Shown one piece after another: positions 62,042 through 64,000 of a DNA stretch of 64,000 nt (positions within the stretch are counted from its first letter, which is position 1; each line of letters opens with the position of its first letter). The translations under genes were made by a program, and so were the position numbers. Source of the DNA: Nitzschia sp. DOCU1 (taxonomy: Eukaryota > Bacillariophyta > Bacillariophyceae > Bacillariales > Bacillariaceae). The stretch is from assembly GCA_951394045.1 (NCBI GenBank), contig OX595992.1, forward strand, positions 1,860,001 through 1,924,000, given 5' to 3'. The notes under the pieces were generated by a model. It ran no database searches. It worked only from the letters and a program-made list of their open reading frames with translations, and was not told the DNA's origin.

Positions 62042-63700
62042 TTAGAAAAATCCCAGCATCCGGAACAAACGCCGTCCTTCATAAACTCGCTCAGGTTCCA
62101 AGTCAAATTCAGTGGCAATTTGCCACTGAGCCTTCTCTTTGGAAAACAGACTTGCGCCAACCAATCGAAACGGTGATGACGAGTCTTGGAGTGGTCGAAG
62201 GCGAATTTCGACCAAAGAATGGGCCGGAATATGTCCGATGGCGGTAGTACGGGTGGCGTGGCGATGATCATCGTCGTCATAGTGGGGGTCGACTATAACT
62301 CCTTTTCCTTTCTTCAAGGCATGGCCTTCTTGAAAGAGCTGGACTTGAACTTGTGGATACGTTTTCACTGCATTTTGGGCTACCGACGCGGTCATGTACG
62401 TCAGGTATAGCATTCGATCCTCGTCAAAGGAATTCTCAAGAACAATGGATCCTCCTTTTCGCGACACTTCCAAAGAGTACTTGTCATTTGCAAAAGGTCG
62501 AAGCACCAGATTTGAAGAGTGCTTTGGGACAACCACTGCAGCCTTTTCACCGTTCGGATCATAATCAAACCAGAGTTGGCACTGATCACCGGATCCCCAG
62601 TCTCCAAGCTTGTTCCGCTCGTCCAAAGACCCAAGCGGTAGCGTAGCTTGGTCCACGACAGATCGTATGTGGCTGGCGACGACCAGGTGCCCCTTAGAGG
62701 AAAGCGTGTACTGCAAGGGATCAAGACTGGAATCTTTGTCTTCCAAGCCCACGCCAAGATCGTCTTGAAACTCAATGAACCACTTGTTGGCCGTTTGAAG
62801 ACCATGAATCGGATCTTGTGGCGGTGCCAGGTGTACAAAGTGGCCCTTCACTTGATCTGCGAGATGTTGAAGACGAGACGTCGCACTTGCAACCATCGGC
62901 GAGTACTTCCAGCCCCTTTCTTGAACGGAGTCTTGCCAATCCAGAGAGTCCCACGTCCAGTCCTCGCCTTGAGTTTCCCGCTGTCCGTCGAGCTTGTGCC
63001 GCCTCCAAGTGGCGAAATCGACGATTTCTCCATCACTCTCGCTTTCAAAATAGTAATGCGACGGCGACCATAGTTGCACAAGCACAATGACGGCCCTTGG
63101 AAAGCGAGTTCGCAGGCGCTGCGCCAAGAGTTCGAGGGCCACCAGGTCCGACTCTTGATAGGCATTCGAGAACTCCAATGTGATGACATCGAAGACGTTT
63201 TCTTCCACTATCGACTGGGTGCACAGGGCTGCCAAGGTCGGACCTCCCACTCGTTGCGCTGCATTGTGGACCTCGGGGGACAGACGGTAGGGATACGCCG
63301 CCTCGCGTGTGTTGACAGTGGTGACGCCTGCGGAATCAACAGTAACGATCGGCTCCGGCTCCAATAGTCCCACACCCCAGGTAGATGCCCCGCCCAAACT
63401 TAGATATCGAATGCCACTGGAAGTACTGGTATCTTCCAATCTCCGCCTAGGAACTTGGAATGGGTTGCGTCGTCTGCGCCGTGCGTGTGGCTGGGGACGA
63501 CTCGAAATCGCCAGGAGAGAAGCAACTACAAATACCATCCCCACTGCCACCGACATGCCAAGCCACTGGCGACGGCGACTTCCCCGGCTCACGGTCGCGT
63601 GCGGAGACAGCGGAAAGGATCCGCCACCGATGAAAGGTCGATGCAAAGGAAGCATAGCGCCTGTCATAATATTGAATGGTACACGCACGAGAAATGGCAC
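62042..63700 (-). CDS. Type II membrane protein, possibly SGNH-hydrolase-like
   Basis: 552 residues. A short cytosolic, Arg-containing N-terminus is followed by one signal anchor (about 49-66), then an Arg-rich stem and a lumenal domain. RYLSLGGASTWGVG resembles block I of SGNH hydrolases, with Ser in a GxS setting. A central VITLEFSNAY sits where block III normally holds Asn, and SSKGHLVVASHI could carry the C-terminal His. The match is loose and the enzyme call is inference. A second half (about 370-552) has beta-rich segments. The ATG at 63667 (the 12th codon) is also possible. The 5' end faces a possible gene at the right edge. Confidence 0.7.
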   Translation of the reverse strand: MPFLVRVPFNIMTGAMLPLHRPFIGGGSFPLSPHATVSRGSRRRQWLGMSVAVGMVFVVASLLAISSRPQPHARRRRRNPFQVPRRRLEDTSTSSGIRYLSLGGASTWGVGLLEPEPIVTVDSAGVTTVNTREAAYPYRLSPEVHNAAQRVGGPTLAALCTQSIVEENVFDVITLEFSNAYQESDLVALELLAQRLRTRFPRAVIVLVQLWSPSHYYFESESDGEIVDFATWRRHKLDGQRETQGEDWTWDSLDWQDSVQERGWKYSPMVASATSRLQHLADQVKGHFVHLAPPQDPIHGLQTANKWFIEFQDDLGVGLEDKDSSLDPLQYTLSSKGHLVVASHIRSVVDQATLPLGSLDERNKLGDWGSGDQCQLWFDYDPNGEKAAVVVPKHSSNLVLRPFANDKYSLEVSRKGGSIVLENSFDEDRMLYLTYMTASVAQNAVKTYPQVQVQLFQEGHALKKGKGVIVDPHYDDDDHRHATRTTAIGHIPAHSLVEIRLRPLQDSSSPFRLVGASLFSKEKAQWQIATEFDLEPERVYEGRRLFRMLGFF

Positions 63701-63810
63701 TTTATCAATCTAGAGCCGCAAATTCGAAGTTGTGCCGCGCTATTCGGCACAGAATCGAGATAGAAAAACAAAGTCGGAAAGAGGTGCAGATCTCCGATAT
63801 ACTATGTTGG

Positions 63811-64000
63811 ATGTTGGATGTCCAGCTCTGCACCAATCCCGTTCTGGAAGAAGGAGATATCGATGAAGAGATCCGGCGGGACAAGTGAGTCTGTTTGGAA
63901 CTCAAGAACCCGATTCAACGCACACTGACTCGCAAAAAAGCGGGGTCGTGCTGCGGAGTTTTTGCCGCCAAAGAATCCAGCGAGGCGAAAGAGATGCGGC
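63811..64000 (+). CDS. Possible 5' end of a gene running off the right edge
   Basis: ATG at 63811 opens MLDVQLCTNPVLEEGDIDEE. A donor GTGAGT at about 63886 and an acceptor ending AAAAAAG at about 63940 would remove a ~55-nt intron and join to an open frame (GVVLRSFCRQR...) that reaches the window end. Too little is visible to name a product, and the small intron is at the low end for this genome. Confidence 0.3.

Overview
This is nuclear DNA of a photosynthetic stramenopile, most likely a pennate diatom such as Phaeodactylum tricornutum or a close relative. The evidence is short GT-AG introns (mostly 60-165 nt) in compact genes, a plastid-type bipartite presequence (signal peptide with Phe at the predicted cleavage site) on a tocopherol methyltransferase, a DUF6824 gene (a family abundant in diatoms), and diatom-type Ty1/copia and Ty3/gypsy retroelements. 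The species call is inference; no marker gene settles it.

Layout. 1-372: edge of an unidentified minus-strand gene. 866-5095: a roughly 4.2 kb unit bounded by inverted repeats of about 350 bp (near 95% identical) that encloses one spliced gene of unknown function. 5779-5849: tRNA-His(GTG). 6159-15283: five housekeeping genes: LCB1 (sphingolipid synthesis), gamma-tocopherol methyltransferase, UDP-glucose 6-dehydrogenase, an ABHD13-like hydrolase and glutathione synthetase.

15484-33422: a 17.9 kb nest of three LTR retrotransposons. The oldest, a decayed Ty3/gypsy element on the minus strand, has a young Ty1/copia element inside its 3' LTR (4-bp duplication CCAT) and a very young Ty3/gypsy element inside its 5' LTR (4-bp duplication CTTG). 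The nest separates the divergent genes for glutathione synthetase and SMC4, which would otherwise lie about 260-420 bp apart. In all three elements gag and pol are in the same reading frame, separated by one UGA codon. In two of them UGA is followed by C with hairpin-forming sequence downstream, a pattern that suggests stop-codon readthrough.

33642-63700: SMC4 (condensin), a cyclic-nucleotide-dependent AGC kinase with a long charged coiled coil and three cyclic-nucleotide-binding domains, a small hypothetical gene, a GT14-type glycosyltransferase, a DUF6824 gene, a nine-exon DOCK-family guanine nucleotide exchange factor of about 3757 residues, a multi-pass membrane protein, and a type II membrane protein that is possibly SGNH-like. 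A further gene may begin at about 63811 and run off the window. The cellular genes form no operon or single pathway; they are independent, closely packed eukaryotic genes.
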